From assembly GCA_943913645.1 (NCBI GenBank), contig CALTYZ010000020.1, forward strand, positions 1 to 45,363: DNA of 45,363 nt. The letters run 5' to 3'. The position numbers and the translations under genes were made by a program. The stretch is from an uncultured Corynebacterium sp. GTDB taxonomy: Bacteria > Actinomycetota > Actinomycetes > Mycobacteriales > Mycobacteriaceae. The notes below the pieces were generated by a model that did no database searches, was not told the DNA's origin, and was given only the letters and a program-made list of their open reading frames with translations. Position 1 is the first letter of the stretch. Every line of letters begins with the position of its first letter. This document shows positions 43,175-45,363 of this stretch, piece by piece.

Positions 43175-43588
43175 ATGACTAGCAAAAAATTTGCGGCTGC
43201 ATCATTTCTTTGTGGAATACTCGGTTTGCTCGCAACATATTCATTAGCTGCGTCCCTCAAAGCATTCTTGGAGGAAGCGGCTCGGGATGCTACCGCAGGT
43301 CTCCCCTACGCCATCGGGGTGTTTGTAGCGGGCGCTGCAGCATCTATCTGCATCTTTTACTTCGGCTATCTCTTTTTAACTGGGTGGAACTCTCATCATG
43401 CGCTCAGTGCCCTTCAACTCTGCACTAGCGTGGCTTTCGTAGCAATTACGATCGCTACTGTCGCGTTCGTAGTAGTGACTGGCTTGTTCAACGCAGTGGG
43501 GTTAATAGGAATAGCGCTAGCCTCCGCGGGCACTGCAGTCGTGCTCAAGGTAGCGGCAGCGATTAAACAAGAACTGCAACCGTTGTAA
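43175..43588 (+). CDS. Four-helix membrane protein, unknown
   Basis: A 137-residue protein with four hydrophobic segments (FLCGILGLLATYSLAASL; YAIGVFVAGAAASICIFYFGYLF; VAFVAITIATVAFVVVTGLF; LIGIALASAGTAVVLKVAAA) and a basic N terminus MTSKKF. No recognised motif. The ATG follows TAGCTAACTACC with no Shine-Dalgarno sequence. Several TTT, TTA and ATA codons give it lower GC than the core genes. It is convergent with the coiled-coil gene at 43809-44228. Confidence 0.6.
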   Translation: MTSKKFAAASFLCGILGLLATYSLAASLKAFLEEAARDATAGLPYAIGVFVAGAAASICIFYFGYLFLTGWNSHHALSALQLCTSVAFVAITIATVAFVVVTGLFNAVGLIGIALASAGTAVVLKVAAAIKQELQPL

Positions 43589-43696
43589 TCGGCCGAGAAT
43601 CTGAGCACTCCCCCGGCTGTAAAGTCAGCCTGACGATCAATATTTCGTCGTACCGATGCTGCCTCCCGTACAGGTTGGTCACTGGCGAGGCGACGC

Positions 43697-43745
43697 AAAA
43701 AAGCCACGGCCGTGCCCGGTCGCGAGAGGATGGGGCGCCGGTGGC
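43697..43745 (-). terminator. Probable terminator of the 43.8-44.7 kb minus-strand genes
   Basis: On the minus strand GCCAC(C)GG (43738-43745) pairs with CC-GTGGC (43703-43709) around a long loop containing a CACGGCCGTG palindrome, followed by TTTTTT (43697-43702). It lies about 65-110 nt after the stop at 43809. The rest of the 43589-43808 gap holds nothing else I can support. Confidence 0.5.
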
Positions 43746-43808
43746 CGCAGGTGTCATGGCGGGGAAACGCCACCAGATTTACGCCGATTAATGAGCGATC
43801 TAGTCAAT

Positions 43809-44228
43809 CTACAATTCGCGGTCGTTTCGGCGAACAGTAGCTTGAGCAACCTCCCATGCGTTGAGCAGATCCTCAGCCACAACATCCCCGCCTGAAACGA
43901 TGGTCTTGAGTATGTCCTTTACCTGATCGGGAGTGATCGCCCCTTGAGCCGCATACGCATCAAACAAAGCTATGGTTTCTTGGGAAAACGGCAACAAGCC
44001 TGTATTGACATCGATCTCGTTACCGTTATTGAAAGCATGCACTGCTCCAAGGAGCTTTTGCACCAGTGCCTCTTGCTCAAACGTCAACGCGGACAACATC
44101 GCTGCTTTTCGAAACTCTGTCAACGGCGAAGGGAAAGGGTGCTGCAAATCAATAAGCCGTTCGACTTGGACGGATAGATATTCAATCCTGCGCTCCAGCT
44201 CGGCTAGTCTCGCTGAGTTTTCTCCCAT
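43809..44228 (-). CDS. Coiled-coil hypothetical protein
   Basis: A 139-residue soluble protein. Residues ~4-30 form a heptad-like coiled coil (ARLAELERRIEYLSVQVERL), followed by a Pro turn HPFPSPL and a mostly helical remainder, including LTFEQEALVQKLLGAV and ITPDQVKDILKTIVSGGDV. The start ATG 44228 (MGENSARLAEL) has AGGAGG at 9 nt; an ATG two codons earlier is too close to that site. No family recognised. The upstream 36-residue ORF ends in the TAG that forms part of this ribosome-binding site, so the genes look coupled. Confidence 0.65.
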   Translation of the reverse strand: MGENSARLAELERRIEYLSVQVERLIDLQHPFPSPLTEFRKAAMLSALTFEQEALVQKLLGAVHAFNNGNEIDVNTGLLPFSQETIALFDAYAAQGAITPDQVKDILKTIVSGGDVVAEDLLNAWEVAQATVRRNDREL

Positions 44229-44241
44229 CGACATGATCCTC

Positions 44242-44352
44242 CTACAAAAAGACAAACATCAGCGCTTCAGAAATACCGAGGACCAACGTCAGGCCCACAA
44301 TCGGGTCGAGACTAATACGCAGTTTTTCTTTACTCCCCTTCCTTGAAGTCAC
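44242..44352 (-). CDS. Possible 36-residue hydrophobic peptide
   Basis: A short frame from GTG 44352 to TAG 44242 with a basic N terminus (TSRKGSKEKLRIS) and a hydrophobic C terminus (IVGLTLVLGISEALMFVFL). It overlaps the 3' end of the exported-protein gene by 23 nt, and its stop lies in the ribosome-binding site of the next gene, an operon-like arrangement. GAGG lies only 3-4 nt before the GTG, so initiation is doubtful. Could be a small membrane peptide or chance. Confidence 0.35.
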   Translation of the reverse strand: MTSRKGSKEKLRISLDPIVGLTLVLGISEALMFVFL

Positions 44353-44719
44353 CCGCCTCGCTTAGTGGGTTGTCAATGGCATCGGCGATTTGATTCGGCC
44401 GCGAGCTAATCGCTCTAGCCATATCATCATCAATGAACCCTCGATTTCGGGCAGCTTCGACAACTTCGTTGACCTTATTGTTTCGGAGCATGGAGCTGAC
44501 TAAACGCAGCCCTTGCTTTATCAAGAGCCCCTTGACGCCATAGGGTTGAACCTCAGGGCTGCTTGGCTCGGTCGGATTTGCAGCAGGCTGCATCTCTTGG
44601 ACTACAGTCCGAGGCTCCGGGACTGGCACTGTTTCAGCATTCGCCACTGCGACGGGTGCTAAGCCGACTGAGACGGCAACGATTGCCGATATCAGCCTGC
44701 AGTTTCGTAGATCTAACAC
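44330..44719 (-). CDS. Small exported protein, unknown
   Basis: A 129-residue protein with a Sec-type signal peptide (basic LRNCR, hydrophobic LISAIVAVSVGLAPVAV, probable cleavage ANA|ETV). The mature ~97 residues begin with a Pro-rich stretch and continue with helical GVKGLLIKQGLRLVSSMLRN, NEVVEAARNRGFIDDDMARA and an acidic end DFKEGE. Start taken at GTG 44719 because GAAGAGG lies 5 nt upstream; an ATG five codons earlier (44734) is the alternative. No cysteines after the signal and no known family. Confidence 0.6.
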   Translation of the reverse strand: MLDLRNCRLISAIVAVSVGLAPVAVANAETVPVPEPRTVVQEMQPAANPTEPSSPEVQPYGVKGLLIKQGLRLVSSMLRNNKVNEVVEAARNRGFIDDDMARAISSRPNQIADAIDNPLSEAGDFKEGE

Positions 44720-44842
44720 GAATACCTCTTCCATATATGTTGGCGATTTGACTGTGGTGGGAACAACCCCCCACCGGCGATCTAAACACAAGTTCGTTCC
44801 CTCCGCAGAACAACGTGGGGGTTGCGCTACCTGCCTTCCACG

Positions 44843-45151
44843 CTAGGCCTTCTGGAGGAAATCGAGCGTCTCGCGCTTTACAAGTGGCTGCGTCAGCCCA
44901 GTATGCCAGGTCGGTTCGAAAGCAAGCCCGTACCCTTTCACGCTATTCATGACAGACGACGCTGAGGGCTGCTGAGTTGTTTGACAGCGGGTGGCGGCCT
45001 GCAGAAATTGCCCGCGAATGGGCGCTGGTCCCGCAGAGGAGTGCCTAGTGTTGGACGCAGCGACACCGAGAAGAAGGACCGAGAGGCCTAATGAACACAC
45101 GAACGCGAGGAGCACCTTCGCATGCATACGAATTCGGCTCTTGAAAACCAC
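44843..45151 (-). CDS. Small exported or membrane-anchored protein, unknown
   Basis: A 102-residue protein with a basic N terminus (FKSRIRMHAK) and a hydrophobic segment VLLAFVCSLGLSVLLLGVAA, then a ~70-residue hydrophilic part with one cysteine and the C terminus KRETLDFLQKA. Start taken at GTG 45151 with AGGGG about 9 nt upstream; ATG 45127 is the alternative. Resembles a secreted accessory protein. It is separated by 123 bp from the exported protein at 44330-44719 on the same strand. Confidence 0.55.
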   Translation of the reverse strand: MVFKSRIRMHAKVLLAFVCSLGLSVLLLGVAASNTRHSSAGPAPIRGQFLQAATRCQTTQQPSASSVMNSVKGYGLAFEPTWHTGLTQPLVKRETLDFLQKA

Positions 45152-45277
45152 TGCCAGACGACCCCTGTCAGATGCGGGTTTTTGGTACCGGTGCTCCGGA
45201 GACCCGGTACTGCCGTGTTTCGGGTAGTTGGTACGGGGTCAGGCTTTGGGAGTTTTCCTCGACTCGGCTCGTTTGTC

Positions 45278-45363
45278 TTAGTCGTCTGCTTCTATTGGGG
45301 CGGTGGCCTTGCGCATGTCGAAGTCTCCGATGCGGATTCGATGCCCGTTGTTGAGGCGGCTAA
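45278..45363 (-). CDS. 3' end of an unidentified gene cut by the window edge
   Basis: The minus-strand frame open at the right edge encodes SRLNNGHRIRIGDFDMRKA and then TAPIEADD before TAA (45278-45280). Only 28 codons are inside, too few to identify. Composition and lack of stops support real coding, weakly. In the 126 bp after it, GTACCGG/CCGGTAC can form a hairpin around CTCCGGAG, but without a U-run. Confidence 0.4.
   Translation of the reverse strand, partial: SRLNNGHRIRIGDFDMRKATAPIEADD

Noticed and set aside
45152..45363. Insertion sequence end at the right edge
   Set aside because: GTACCGG/CCGGTAC and GACCCC/GGGGTC inverted repeats suggested an IS boundary, but only 28 codons of the adjacent gene are visible and they do not match a transposase C terminus I know.

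Overview
The window reads as a chromosomal segment of a Corynebacterium or a very close actinobacterial relative. This rests on gene order (uvrA-infC-rpmI-rplT-rRNA methyltransferase-pheST-argCJBDFRGH-tyrS-rRNA operon on one side, polA-rpsA-coaE-uvrB on the other), on moderately high GC, and on protein sequences resembling what I remember of C. glutamicum UvrB, IF3, S1 and PolA. I could not run a database search, so species is not assigned. Several genes appear leaderless: a good -10 hexamer sits 6-8 nt from the start codon.

Layout. 1-262: leader and promoter of an rRNA operon reading out of the window on the minus strand. 263-10527: minus strand, tyrS, a Trm112-like protein and the complete arginine pathway argCJBDF-argR-argGH, with a promoter and candidate ArgR operator in front of argC. 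10551-16714: minus strand pheST, a SpoU/TrmH-type RNA methyltransferase and the infC-rpmI-rplT translation operon. infC appears to start at a rare ATC codon and has a long leader containing a terminator-like hairpin. 16779-25503: a membrane protein, uvrA, a metallo-beta-lactamase-fold hydrolase, a DoxX-like membrane protein with a repeat-bearing basic tail, a HelD-type RNA polymerase-associated ATPase and two UspA proteins. 25545-27638: uvrB.

27735-37031 is a plus-strand accessory cassette between uvrB and coaE, genes that lie closer together in many relatives as far as I recall. It encodes an S33 proline iminopeptidase-like hydrolase; an unusual regulator fusing an Xre-type helix-turn-helix to a TetR-type protein; a complete Opp/Dpp-type ABC importer (Tat lipoprotein binding protein, two permeases, one fused double ATPase) in overlapping frames with the regulator; and a full-length choline/carnitine O-acyltransferase, an enzyme best known from eukaryotes. 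A plausible reading is uptake and processing of a small peptide or amino-acid-derived substrate plus acyl transfer to a quaternary-amine alcohol. The substrate link is inference only.

37050-42960: core genes coaE, rpsA and polA (minus strand), with an 849-bp structured gap between rpsA and polA. 43034-45363: a lower-conservation tail of small unrecognised genes (a four-helix membrane protein, a coiled-coil protein, a 36-residue hydrophobic ORF, two exported proteins) and the 3' end of another gene cut by the window edge. This tail and the 27.7-37.0 kb cassette are the parts most likely to hold undescribed biology. No tRNA, CRISPR array or complete insertion sequence was seen.
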